Shown: positions 8,563 through 17,425 of the stretch, piece after piece
Layout of the letters: every line of letters starts with the position of its first letter
How positions within the stretch are numbered: position 1 is the stretch's first letter
Source: Dechloromonas denitrificans
GTDB lineage: Bacteria > Pseudomonadota > Gammaproteobacteria > Burkholderiales > Rhodocyclaceae
Direction: 5' to 3'
DNA: 64,000 nt
Assembly (NCBI RefSeq): GCF_020510685.1
Contig: NZ_CP075185.1
Span: forward strand, 2,790,001 to 2,854,000
The notes under the pieces: model-generated
What the model saw: only the letters and a program-made list of their open reading frames with translations
Told to the model about the DNA's origin: nothing
The model's database searches: none
Made by a program: the position numbers and the translations under genes

Positions 8563-10298
8563 TGTTGATGAACCTGTTCAAATTCAAGGGCGGCGTCAAG
8601 CCGCCGACCAACAAGACGCAGTCCGTCGGTTTGCCAATTGCCCAGGCGCCGCTGCCTTCCCGGTTGATCGTGCCATTGCACCAGAGCATCGGCGGCACGC
8701 CGCGCCCGGTGGTCCAGGCCGGCGACACGGTTCTCAAGGGCCAGTTGATCGGCGAGGCGGATGGCTGGATTTCGGCTGCCGTCCACGCCCCGACCTCGGG
8801 TACCGTGGTCGCCGTGGCAATGCATGTGCAACCCCATCCCTCCGGCCTCGACGCCCTCTGCGTCGTCATCGAACCGGATGGCAAGGATCAATGGATTGCC
8901 CGCGAACCGCTTGATTACAAGACGCTGAAACCCGAGGAAGTCCGCGAGCGCCTGCAACAGGCTGGCGTCGTCGGCCTCGGTGGCGCGGTTTTCCCGACCC
9001 ACGGCAAGCTGACCCCGGCCAAGACCGTGCCGATGGATGAACTGGTGATCAACGGCGCCGAGTGCGAACCTTTCATCACCTGCGACGACCTCTTGATGCG
9101 CGAACGGGCCGAGGAAGTCGTGCGCGGCATCGGCATCTTCCGCGACCTGCTGCAGCCGAAGAAGGTGTTGATCGGCATCGAGGACAACAAGCCGGAAGCC
9201 GCCGCCGCGATGCGGGCGGCGATCGCCGCGCTGAACGAATCGTTTCTCGTCATCCAGGTGCCGACCCTCTACCCGGCCGGCGGTGCCAAGCAACTGATCC
9301 GCGTGCTGACCGGCAAGGAAGTGCCGGCGTCAAAACGCTCGACCGACCTCGGCGTCCAGTGCTTCAACGTCGCCACCGCCTATACCGCCTGGCGCGCCAT
9401 CGCCCATGGCGAACCGGTCGTCTCGCGGATTGTCACGCTGAGCGGCAATGTCGACCAGCCACGCAACTACGAGGTGCTGATCGGCACGCCGATGGGCGAA
9501 TTGCTCAAGCTCGCCCAGCCGCACCCGGATACCGACGGCATCGTGATGGGCGGCCCGATGATGGGCTTTCTCGTGCCCAATGCCGAGGTTCCGGTGGTCA
9601 AGGCGACCAACTGCCTGATTGCCCACTGCGACCGCCTGTTCCCGCCCAAGGCGCCGGAAATGCCGTGCATCCGCTGCGGCTCCTGCGCCACGGTCTGCCC
9701 GCACGAACTGCAGCCGTTCGAGATGTACTGGTTCTCGCGCGCCAAGAATTTCGGCAAGACGCAGGAATATCACATCTTCGATTGCATCGAATGCGGCTGC
9801 TGCTCGTTCGTCTGTCCGTCGCGCATCCCGCTGGTCCAGTATTTCCGCTTTGCCAAGAGCGAAATCTGGGCCCGCGAACGGGAAAAGAATGCGGCCGACG
9901 GCGCCAAGGCCCGTTTCGAATTCAAGCAATTGCGCGACGAGCGCGAGAAAGCCGAAAAGGCCGAGAAGCTGGCCAAAGCAGCCGCCGCCCAAGCCGCCAA
10001 GAAGGCCGCGGAAGCTGCGGCGGCTGCCGCAGCCGACGCCGACGAAGCAGCAGCACCGGCCGATGTCGCGCCGAGCGCTCCGGTCGACGCCGAAAAAGCG
10101 GCAAAAATGGCGACCATTCAAGCGGCCATCGAACGCGCCAAAGCGCAGCGTGAAGCAGCCCAGCCGAAAAACACCGAAGCCCTGAGCGCGCAGCAGCAAC
10201 GGGATATCGCCGAAATCGAAGCACGCCGTACGGTTCTCGAACCGACGACGCCGGAAGTAGTCGTTCCGGCCGGCGACAATAGCCAGAAAACCGAATGA
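8562..10298 (+). CDS. rnfC: Rnf/Rsx complex subunit C
   Basis: Peripheral NADH/FMN-binding subunit of the Rnf complex. The 578 residues start with the RnfC barrel sandwich hybrid domain, followed by the complex-I 51-kDa-like NADH/FMN fold, with the segment LVINGAECEPFITCDD at 161-176. Two [4Fe-4S] sites follow (C369/C372/C375/C379 and C408/C411/C414/C418). After residue 440 there is a charged, alanine/lysine-rich tail of about 135 residues with helical and coiled-coil character, as in gamma- and betaproteobacterial RnfC. The ATG at 8562 overlaps the rnfB stop; a second ATG two codons later (8568) is an alternative. The stop overlaps rnfD by four bases. Confidence 0.95.
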   Translation: MLMNLFKFKGGVKPPTNKTQSVGLPIAQAPLPSRLIVPLHQSIGGTPRPVVQAGDTVLKGQLIGEADGWISAAVHAPTSGTVVAVAMHVQPHPSGLDALCVVIEPDGKDQWIAREPLDYKTLKPEEVRERLQQAGVVGLGGAVFPTHGKLTPAKTVPMDELVINGAECEPFITCDDLLMRERAEEVVRGIGIFRDLLQPKKVLIGIEDNKPEAAAAMRAAIAALNESFLVIQVPTLYPAGGAKQLIRVLTGKEVPASKRSTDLGVQCFNVATAYTAWRAIAHGEPVVSRIVTLSGNVDQPRNYEVLIGTPMGELLKLAQPHPDTDGIVMGGPMMGFLVPNAEVPVVKATNCLIAHCDRLFPPKAPEMPCIRCGSCATVCPHELQPFEMYWFSRAKNFGKTQEYHIFDCIECGCCSFVCPSRIPLVQYFRFAKSEIWAREREKNAADGAKARFEFKQLRDEREKAEKAEKLAKAAAAQAAKKAAEAAAAAAADADEAAAPADVAPSAPVDAEKAAKMATIQAAIERAKAQREAAQPKNTEALSAQQQRDIAEIEARRTVLEPTTPEVVVPAGDNSQKTE

Positions 10299-11314
10299 TG
10301 TTCGCCCCCGCCCCCTTCCTCCTCAAGGACGTCAGTGTCAACCAGGTGATGACGCAAGTCTGCCTCGCGCTGATTCCCGGCATCGCCGCTTACGCCTGGC
10401 TGGTCGGCCCGGCCATCCTGGCCCAGCTGGTCATCGCTTCGCTGGCCGCGCTGCTCGCCGAAGCCCTGATGCTCCGCATCCAGGGCAAACCGCAGGCGAT
10501 GTTCCTGGCCGACGGCTCGGCCATCGTCACCGCCTGGCTGATCGCCCTGACCTTTCCGCCGCTGGCGCCGTGGTGGCTGGTCGTCACCGGAACCTTCTTC
10601 GCCATCGTCGTCGCCAAGCATCTCTACGGCGGCCTCGGCCAGAATCCGTTCAATCCGGCGATGATCGCCTTTGCCGTCTGCATCGTCGCCTTCCCGGCGC
10701 TGATGTCGCAATGGCCGGGCATCGGTCTGCAAGCCGGTCTGATCGAGCAGATCAATGTCATTCTCGGCTTCGCCCCACGCCTTGACGCCCTCTCCGGCGC
10801 GACACCGCTCGATGCGCTGAAGACGGCCCTAAAACTGGGCGAAGGCCAGGTCGACGTCGCCCACCTGCTGGCCAATCAGGACATTTTCGGCACTTTCGCC
10901 GGGCGCGGCTGGGAATGGGTGGCCGCCGGCTATCTGCTGGGCGGTCTGTGGCTGTGGCAGCGCAAGATCATCAGCTGGCATGTCCCACTCGCCTTCATTG
11001 GCGCGCTGACCCTGATTTCCGGCGGACTCTGGCTGTACCAGCCGACGCAGTTCGCCAGCCCGCTCTTTCACCTGTTTTCCGGCGGCGCCATGCTCGGCGC
11101 CTTCTTCATCGCCACCGACCCGGTCTCCGGCTGCACGACGCCGCGCGGCAAGCTGATCTTCGGCGCCGGGGCCGGCCTGCTCGCCTACATCATTCGCGTC
11201 TTTGGCGGCTATCCGGATGGCGTCGCCTTCGCCATCCTGTTGATGAATCTGTGTGCACCGGTCATCGACTTGCTGACCCAGCCGCCGATCTTCGGCATGA
11301 AGGACAAAGCATGA
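10295..11314 (+). CDS. rnfD: Rnf/Rsx complex subunit D
   Basis: Membrane subunit of the Rnf complex with a covalently bound FMN. The 339-residue protein has about nine or ten hydrophobic helices and the flavinylation sequence SGATPLDALK at residues 167-176, in which T170 is the expected phospho-ester FMN site. NPFNPAM and TDPVSGCTTPRGK, both typical of RnfD/NqrB, are also present. ATGA overlaps link it to rnfC upstream and rnfG downstream, so the whole set is probably translated in a coupled manner. Confidence 0.96.
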   Translation: MMFAPAPFLLKDVSVNQVMTQVCLALIPGIAAYAWLVGPAILAQLVIASLAALLAEALMLRIQGKPQAMFLADGSAIVTAWLIALTFPPLAPWWLVVTGTFFAIVVAKHLYGGLGQNPFNPAMIAFAVCIVAFPALMSQWPGIGLQAGLIEQINVILGFAPRLDALSGATPLDALKTALKLGEGQVDVAHLLANQDIFGTFAGRGWEWVAAGYLLGGLWLWQRKIISWHVPLAFIGALTLISGGLWLYQPTQFASPLFHLFSGGAMLGAFFIATDPVSGCTTPRGKLIFGAGAGLLAYIIRVFGGYPDGVAFAILLMNLCAPVIDLLTQPPIFGMKDKA

Positions 11315-11976
11315 GTGCGACGCGCCAATTCACCGCGACCGGCATGGCCGTCCGCACGGCGGCAATCCTGTTCGTTTTCATCATCGTTTTCACCGGCCTG
11401 CTGTCCGGCGCCTATCTGTGGACCAAACCGTCGATCGAGGCATCGGCGGCCGAAGAAAAAATGAAGCTGGTCGACGAAGTCCTGCCGCGCAGCGAGTACG
11501 ACAACGCCCTGCTCGACGACACACTGACCCTGCCGGCAACCCCGGAGCTCGGGCTGACCGACCCCTCGACGCTTTACCGGGCACGGCGCGGTGATCAGCC
11601 AGTGGCGCTGGTCTTTGAAGCCATCGCCCCGGATGGTTATGCCGGCAAGATCAGGCTGATCCTGGCCATCGGCGCCAATGGCCAGGTGGCCGGCGTCCGC
11701 GTCACCCAGCACAAGGAAACGCCGGGCCTCGGCGATTACGTCGAAGTCAAGAAAGACAAGAACAAGGCCCGCCCGTGGATCACCCAGTTCCGGACGATGT
11801 CGCTGGCCGAGGTGGCGGAGCGCGACTGGAAAGTGAAGAAGGACGGCGGCCGTATCGATTACTACGCCGGCGCCACGGTCACCCCGCGCGCCGTCAGCAA
11901 AGCCGTGCTCAAGGCCGTCAAATGGGCCGACGCAAACCGCGATGCGTTATTTTCCACAACGGGAGCTGTCAAATGA
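11311..11976 (+). CDS. rnfG: Rnf/Rsx complex subunit G
   Basis: Single-pass subunit of the Rnf complex facing the periplasm, with a covalent FMN. The 221-residue protein has one N-terminal helix (residues 14-37) and an FMN-binding domain. The flavinylation motif GATVT occupies residues 187-191, with T191 the acceptor. The segment KETPGLGDYVE (135-145) is also conserved in the family. The chosen ATG overlaps the rnfD stop (ATGA) and its own stop overlaps the rnfE start. An ApbE flavin transferase would be needed for both RnfD and RnfG; none is in this window. Confidence 0.95.
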   Translation: MSATRQFTATGMAVRTAAILFVFIIVFTGLLSGAYLWTKPSIEASAAEEKMKLVDEVLPRSEYDNALLDDTLTLPATPELGLTDPSTLYRARRGDQPVALVFEAIAPDGYAGKIRLILAIGANGQVAGVRVTQHKETPGLGDYVEVKKDKNKARPWITQFRTMSLAEVAERDWKVKKDGGRIDYYAGATVTPRAVSKAVLKAVKWADANRDALFSTTGAVK

Positions 11977-12656
11977 TCACCCGTGACCAATTCAAGACCA
12001 TTGCCGGCAACGGCATCTGGAAACAGAACACCTCGATTGCGCAGATCCTCGGCCTCTGCCCGTTGCTGGCAACGACGACCAATGCGGTAAACGGCATCAT
12101 GCTGTCGCTGGCCACCATCCTGGTCATGGCGCTCTCCAACTTTGCCGTCGCCTCGCTGCGCAACTTCATCCCGCATGAAATCCGCATCCCGGTCTTCATC
12201 CTGATCGTCGCCGCGCTGGTCACCGTCGTCGATCTGCTGTTCAACGCCAACCTGCACGAGCTTTACCTGGTGCTCGGCATCTTCATTCCGCTGATCGTCA
12301 CCAACTGCATCGTGCTCGCCCGCGTCGAAGCCTTTGCCGCCAAGAACCCGCCGCTGCAATCGACACTCGACGGCATTTTCATGGGCGTCGGCATGCTGTG
12401 GACGCTCGCCGTGCTCGGCGCCATGCGCGAGTTGCTCGGCAATGGCACGCTGTTGGGCGGCATCGACATGGTCTTCCCCAGCCTGCATCCGATCCAGCTG
12501 CTGCCGGAAAGCTACAGCGGCTTCCTGCTCGCCTTGCTGCCGCCCGGCGCCTTCATCCTGCTCGGCTGCATGATCGCCTGGAAAAACTGGATGGATGCCC
12601 GCGCTGCCGAACGCGCCAAGCAGAAACCGCCGGCTGCGGTCAGCGTGGCCGGCTGA
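11973..12656 (+). CDS. rnfE: Rnf/Rsx complex subunit E
   Basis: Membrane subunit paired with RnfA. The 227 residues hold six helices and the twin of the RnfA motifs: NTSIAQILGLCPLLATT near the N-terminus and PLIVTNCIVLARVEAF in the middle, each with a conserved cysteine. The ATG at 11973 overlaps the rnfG stop. It is the last Rnf gene here. In E. coli nth directly follows rsxE, but in this window nth is about 6.3 kb further on. An RlmN-like gene follows after 41 bp that contain an inverted repeat (GGCGCGT/ACGCGCC, 12665-12688) without a T tract. Confidence 0.95.
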   Translation: MITRDQFKTIAGNGIWKQNTSIAQILGLCPLLATTTNAVNGIMLSLATILVMALSNFAVASLRNFIPHEIRIPVFILIVAALVTVVDLLFNANLHELYLVLGIFIPLIVTNCIVLARVEAFAAKNPPLQSTLDGIFMGVGMLWTLAVLGAMRELLGNGTLLGGIDMVFPSLHPIQLLPESYSGFLLALLPPGAFILLGCMIAWKNWMDARAAERAKQKPPAAVSVAG

Positions 12657-12697
12657 CGGCCAACGGCGCGTTGTTTGCCGGACGCGCCGACTTCCCG

Positions 12698-13774
12698 ATG
12701 AATATCGAACAACTCCGCCAAGCCCTGCGCGCGCATGGCGCCAAGACCTGCCACGAGGAACGCATCCTGCGCGCCTGGCTGCAAGCCCGGCCGCTCGACA
12801 GCGGGGCCAAGCGGCGACGTGCTGAGGATTTTCACCCGCTCGAGCTGCGCGCCGCACTGCCGGCCATTGACGCAGAGCTGCACGGCCTGGCCCGGGTCCG
12901 CTCGGCGCATGCCGGCGAGGATGGCTCGGAACGCCTGCTTGTCGCACTGGCCGACGGCCAGACCGTGGAAAGCGTGCTGCTGCCGCGCGACGGATTATGC
13001 GTATCGACCCAGGTCGGCTGCGCCGTTGGCTGCGTTTTCTGCATGACCGGCCGCGACGGCCTGCTGCGCCAGCTGGACAGCGCCGAAATCGTCGCCCAGT
13101 TCGTTCTCGGCCGCGCCCGGCGGACCGTCAAGCGGGTCGTCTTCATGGGCATGGGCGAACCGGCCCACAACCTCGACAATGTGCTGGAAGCCATCGACCT
13201 TCTCGGCACGGCCGGCGGCATCGGCCACAAGAATCTGGTGTTCTCGACGGTCGGCGACCGCCGGGTGTTCGAGCGCCTGCCGCGCCAAACGGTCAAGCCG
13301 GCCCTGGCCCTCTCGCTACACACGACCAATGCCGAACTACGCACCCGCCTGCTGCCCAAGGCGCCGCGCCTCGACCCGGCCGAGCTGGTCGAGCTCGGCG
13401 AAGAGTACGCCCGGACCACCGGCTACCCGATCCAGTACCAATGGACGCTGCTCGACGGCATCAATGACAGCGCCGAGGAAATGGACGGCATCGTCCGGCT
13501 GCTTACCGGCAAGTACGCGATCCTCAACCTGATTCCCTACAACACCACCGAGGGCGAGGGTTTTCGGCGCCCGGCCCAGGAACGGGCCGAGGAAATGGTC
13601 CGCCTGTTGCACCGCCGGCGCATCCTGACCAAGCTGCGCAATTCGGCCGGCCAGGATATTGATGGCGGCTGCGGCCAATTGCGGGCGCGTTCGCAGGAAC
13701 CCCGCCCGCTGACCTTCAGCCCCGCCGCACCGTCCTCAGCCGATCGCCCCATCGAGCGGCTGGCCGGCGAGTAG
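12698..13774 (+). CDS. RlmN/Cfr-family radical SAM RNA methylase (paralogue)
   Basis: A 358-residue radical SAM protein of the RlmN/Cfr family, which methylates adenine C2 or C8 in RNA. The [4Fe-4S] cysteines form CX3CX2C at C108, C112 and C115. Both catalytic cysteines of the family are kept: C101 (in LCVSTQVGC) and C325 (in DIDGGCGQL). MGMGEP at 150-155 and the LSLHTTNAELR strand also match. The N-terminal accessory domain is shorter than in E. coli RlmN, and a proline-rich tail of about 28 residues follows C325. Standard betaproteobacterial rlmN normally sits near ndk/pilF, so this copy behind rnfE may be a second family member. Its target base is unknown. It overlaps the convergent c-di-GMP gene by 39 bp. 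Confidence 0.85.
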   Translation: MNIEQLRQALRAHGAKTCHEERILRAWLQARPLDSGAKRRRAEDFHPLELRAALPAIDAELHGLARVRSAHAGEDGSERLLVALADGQTVESVLLPRDGLCVSTQVGCAVGCVFCMTGRDGLLRQLDSAEIVAQFVLGRARRTVKRVVFMGMGEPAHNLDNVLEAIDLLGTAGGIGHKNLVFSTVGDRRVFERLPRQTVKPALALSLHTTNAELRTRLLPKAPRLDPAELVELGEEYARTTGYPIQYQWTLLDGINDSAEEMDGIVRLLTGKYAILNLIPYNTTEGEGFRRPAQERAEEMVRLLHRRRILTKLRNSAGQDIDGGCGQLRARSQEPRPLTFSPAAPSSADRPIERLAGE

Positions 13775-16333
13775 CTTGCCGAGTTCCTCGGCCGGCTGCG
13801 GCCGGCCGAACAGATAGCCCTGGAACTGATCGCAGCCGCGTTCGAGTAGATAGCTGCGCTGCGCCTCGGTTTCGACGCCTTCGGCGATGACTTCGAGATC
13901 CAGCTCATGGGCCATGGCGATGATCGCCGAGGCGAGCCGGACGTCTTCGCCATGCTCACCGATTTCGCAGACGAAGGACCGGTCGATCTTCAATGACTGT
14001 ACCGGGAACTGCTTCAGGTAACTGAGCGAGGAGTAACCGGTGCCGAAATCGTCGATCGCGACATGGATGTGCATGCTGCGCAGCGTCCGCAGCACCGTCG
14101 TGGCATGCGACGAATTGCGCATGAGCAGCGATTCGGTCAATTCGAGTTCGAGCAGCTGCGGCGGGATGCCGTACTCGGCCAGCGCCTGGGCCACCATCTT
14201 CGGCAGATCCTGCTTGGCGAACTGCTGCGCCGAAATATTGACGGCGACCGGCACGACGCGCAGTCCGGCATCCATCCAGGCCCGTTGCTGGGCGCAGACG
14301 TTGCGGATCGCCCATTCGCCAAACGCGTTGATCAGGCCGTTTTCCTCGGCCAGCGGGATGAAGCGGGTCGGCGGAATCATCCCCTGCTCGCGATGGTTCC
14401 AGCGCATCAGCGCTTCGGCGCTGACCAGCTCGCCGCTCCGGGCATTGACCTTGGGCTGGTAGTACATCAGCAATTCGTTGCGCTCCAGCGCCCCGTACAG
14501 ATCGTTTTCCAGCAACAGTTCGCCGAGCGATGCGGTATTGATTTCCGGCGAGAAGAAACGCAGCGTATTGCGCCCCTCGTCCTTGGCCCGATACATCGCC
14601 GCATCAGCCTTACGCAGCAGCTCGGAGGTGGTCTGACCGTCGTCCGGAAAGAGCGCGATACCGGCACTGCCGGTAATCGTCAGTTCATGGCCGGCCAACA
14701 GGTAGGGCTGGCGCAGCGCCGAAAGCAGTTTGCGGGTGATGTGCATGGCATCCTGACGATGCTCCAGGTCGGCCAGCACGACGACGAATTCATCGCCGCC
14801 CTGACGGGACAGCGTATCGGTCTCGCGCAGCACGCCGAGGCAACGCTGGGCCGCCTGCTGGAGCAGGCTGTCGCCGACTTCGTGGCCGAGCGTGTCATTG
14901 ATGTTCTTGAATCGGTCGAGGTCGATGAAGACCAGCGCCATCGGCCGGTTGATACGCCGCGCCATGAGCATCGCCTGACCGACCCGGTCTTCGAGCAGCA
15001 GACGGTTGGGCAGACCGGTCAGCACGTCGTGGTGGGCCAGATGATGGATACGCGCTTCGCTCTGCTTGCGCTCGGAGATATCGGTAAAGACGGCGATGTA
15101 ATGGGTCGTTACACCTTTTTCGTCGCGCACCGCGGCAATCGACAGCCATTCCGGATAAATCCCGCCATCCTTGCGGCGGTTCCAGATTTCGCCCTGCCAG
15201 TGCCCCTCGTCGATCAGCTCGCCCCACATCTGGCGGTAAAACTCCTGGCCTTGCTGTCCGGAATTGAGAATCGACGTTCGCTGGCCGACCACCTCGTCGG
15301 ACTGGTAGCCGGAAATCGCGGTAAACGCCGGGTTGACCGCGACGATCTGCGAATCGGCATCGGTAATCGTCATGCCTTCGGCGGCATTGGTGAACACCGT
15401 GCCATACAGGCGCAGTTCGCCCTCGGCCCGGCGCAGCGCCTCGTACTGCTCGGCCAAGTCGAGGTGGGCCGCGGTCAGCTGACGGCGGTCGCGCTCGAAG
15501 CGGACCAGCGCGTAAACGGCATAGCCGATCAGCAGCAGCGATACGATGTAGAGCAACTGCCGGTAGTAACCGGCAATGCGCAGCGCCTCTTCGTGCCCCT
15601 CGGTGTACACGCGGGTCGCTTCTTCGAGCAAGGCCGCGGTCGGCGAACGCATGATGCGCTCGACCAGCAAATTGACTTCCGGCCGGCGCTGGATGATCAC
15701 TTCGCCATGGACCAGCATTTGATTGAGCGACAACGGACCTTCCGTCCTGATGTTCATGCGCCGCAGGCGAAGCACTTCGTCATTCAAATGCTCGGCCAGA
15801 TCGAGTTTCACCCCGTGGGCATAGTCCAGCAAATGGCGGATGAAGTGCTCGAACTCGCTGTTGTCGCGGAGCGCCGTCGTCTGCAGGAGCGACTCCGCCG
15901 CCACCGGAAAATAAAACTCCGAATTGCGCAGGATGGCATTGCTGCGCTGGAAGCGGTCGACATCGAGCTCTTTCTCGCGCTGGCTGGCGACGAGTTTTTG
16001 TACCAGAAACTTCAGCTTGGCCTGGGAAGTGTCCGACAGCAGCGACGGCATCCGCAGCAGATCGGTCTGGGCGTCGCGAATTTGCAGCATATGCCGGACC
16101 AGCGGATCGTAGTTCTGCAGCAGATCGGAATAACTCGCCAGTACCGCCCCGTTCAGTTCGACATCGGCCTGTTGCACACGGCGCAGCGACTGCATGTAGG
16201 CGTAGTGCTCGTCCGGCGAAACCTCGTCGGCCTGGATGAAAAGCCCGGTGACCAGGGCCAGCAGCAGGACAAAGCCGATACCCAGGCGCAGCCGGTGGCA
16301 GCGCTCCGGCGGGCAGAACTTGAGCGCGCTCAC
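13736..16333 (-). CDS. Membrane PAS-GGDEF-EAL c-di-GMP signalling protein
   Basis: An 865-residue sensor with a helix at 17-34, an all-helical periplasmic region (about 35-258) and a second helix at 259-277. The periplasmic part resembles the double all-helical ligand-binding (DAHL) type, though that is a pattern-based guess. Cytoplasmic parts are a PAS/PAC domain (about 305-425), a GGDEF domain with intact GGDEF at 512-516 and an EAL domain with E640-A-L and DDFGTGYSS at 761-769. Both catalytic signatures look intact, so it could make or degrade c-di-GMP. It starts at a GTG that overlaps the stop of the cytochrome c peroxidase gene (GTGA), so the two are coupled. Confidence 0.9.
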   Translation of the reverse strand: MSALKFCPPERCHRLRLGIGFVLLLALVTGLFIQADEVSPDEHYAYMQSLRRVQQADVELNGAVLASYSDLLQNYDPLVRHMLQIRDAQTDLLRMPSLLSDTSQAKLKFLVQKLVASQREKELDVDRFQRSNAILRNSEFYFPVAAESLLQTTALRDNSEFEHFIRHLLDYAHGVKLDLAEHLNDEVLRLRRMNIRTEGPLSLNQMLVHGEVIIQRRPEVNLLVERIMRSPTAALLEEATRVYTEGHEEALRIAGYYRQLLYIVSLLLIGYAVYALVRFERDRRQLTAAHLDLAEQYEALRRAEGELRLYGTVFTNAAEGMTITDADSQIVAVNPAFTAISGYQSDEVVGQRTSILNSGQQGQEFYRQMWGELIDEGHWQGEIWNRRKDGGIYPEWLSIAAVRDEKGVTTHYIAVFTDISERKQSEARIHHLAHHDVLTGLPNRLLLEDRVGQAMLMARRINRPMALVFIDLDRFKNINDTLGHEVGDSLLQQAAQRCLGVLRETDTLSRQGGDEFVVVLADLEHRQDAMHITRKLLSALRQPYLLAGHELTITGSAGIALFPDDGQTTSELLRKADAAMYRAKDEGRNTLRFFSPEINTASLGELLLENDLYGALERNELLMYYQPKVNARSGELVSAEALMRWNHREQGMIPPTRFIPLAEENGLINAFGEWAIRNVCAQQRAWMDAGLRVVPVAVNISAQQFAKQDLPKMVAQALAEYGIPPQLLELELTESLLMRNSSHATTVLRTLRSMHIHVAIDDFGTGYSSLSYLKQFPVQSLKIDRSFVCEIGEHGEDVRLASAIIAMAHELDLEVIAEGVETEAQRSYLLERGCDQFQGYLFGRPQPAEELGKLLAGQPLDGAIG

Positions 16334-17358
16334 GGCCGGGCCTCGACCGGCAATTCACCGCTCAAGGTCGTCAGGAAGGCGACGATCGCCCCGACATCCT
16401 CGGTCGACAGGTCGCGTCCGAGCTGATAGCGGCCCATGACCATCACCGCCTGATTGAGCGTGCGGGCCGAGCCGTCGTGAAAATACGGCGCAGTCAGCGC
16501 GACATTGCGCAAACCGGGCACCTTGAAAACATGCCGGTCTTCCTCCCGCTGGGTGACGTTGAAACGGCCCAGATCGTCCTTGGTGATCGCCCGGCCGGCG
16601 AAGTAATCGCCCAACACGCCGAACTTCTGGTACATGTTGCCGCCGACCAGAACGCCCTGATGGCAACTGGTGCAGCCGTACTCGCGAAAACGCCGGTAGC
16701 CGTCGATTTCGAGCTCAGTCAGGACGTCCTTCTCACCACGCAGGTAGCGATCGAAACGGGAATTGACGGTGACCAGCGAGCGTTCGAAGGTGGCGATGGC
16801 ATTCAGCACGTTGTTCGCCGTCAGGCCATCGGGATAATTCTGCTTGAAAGCGATCTTCAGCTCGCTGTCCTGCGCCAGCCGGGCCAGCACCTGCGGCCAG
16901 CTTGCCGCCATCTCGATCGGATTCTGGATCGGTCCGGCCGCCTGCTCTTCGAGCGTGGCAGCGCGCCCGTCCCAGAATTGCGCCAGACTGTAGCCGCTGT
17001 TGAATACGGTCGGGGCGTTGATGCCGCCTAGCGCGCCACCGACACCCACCGAAAACTGCCGGCCATCGACGCCGCCTTTGCCCAGATCGTGGCAGGAGAC
17101 GCAGGCCAGCGACAGGTCGGCCGATAGGCGCGTATCGCGAAACAGCTTGGCGCCGAGCGCGACCCGCTCCGGGTCGAGACCGGAAATCGGCTGGAGCGGC
17201 AATATCGGCTGCAGAATATCGCCCTGCATGGCAAGAACCGGCAATACAGCGCGGCTCGCCGGTATCGGTGGCCGGCCGGACCAATATAACCAGCCGAAAC
17301 CGAGAAGGGACAGAAAAAGCACAAAAATAACAAGGAAACGAGCAGCGGGCAGCTTCAT
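16330..17358 (-). CDS. Di-haem cytochrome c peroxidase (CcpA/MauG family)
   Basis: A 342-residue protein with an N-terminal membrane helix (residues 8-27) that acts as an uncleaved anchor or signal peptide, placing it in the periplasm. Two haem c attachment sites are present, CVSCH at 86-90 and CTSCH at 229-233, spaced as in bacterial di-haem cytochrome c peroxidases. These reduce hydrogen peroxide with electrons from c-type cytochromes. Conserved stretches around the haems (INAPTVFNSGY, FWDGRAATLEEQA, FKVPGLRNVALTAPYFHDGS) match the family. It is the first gene of a coupled pair with the c-di-GMP protein. MauG-like functions cannot be excluded. Confidence 0.9.
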   Translation of the reverse strand: MKLPAARFLVIFVLFLSLLGFGWLYWSGRPPIPASRAVLPVLAMQGDILQPILPLQPISGLDPERVALGAKLFRDTRLSADLSLACVSCHDLGKGGVDGRQFSVGVGGALGGINAPTVFNSGYSLAQFWDGRAATLEEQAAGPIQNPIEMAASWPQVLARLAQDSELKIAFKQNYPDGLTANNVLNAIATFERSLVTVNSRFDRYLRGEKDVLTELEIDGYRRFREYGCTSCHQGVLVGGNMYQKFGVLGDYFAGRAITKDDLGRFNVTQREEDRHVFKVPGLRNVALTAPYFHDGSARTLNQAVMVMGRYQLGRDLSTEDVGAIVAFLTTLSGELPVEARP

Positions 17359-17425
17359 CGCTGAATTATGCCTTGATAGACGTCAAAAATATAACTTTAG
17401 TAACAGCCCGGGCGCCATATCGGCT

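Noticed and set aside
14063..16426. 787-codon open frame antisense to the GGDEF-EAL gene
   Set aside because: It is the shadow of intact PAS, GGDEF and EAL domains on the minus strand.
16330..17358. MauG-type cofactor maturation enzyme
   Set aside because: No methylamine dehydrogenase or other mau genes are nearby; cytochrome c peroxidase is the simpler reading, although MauG-like chemistry cannot be excluded.
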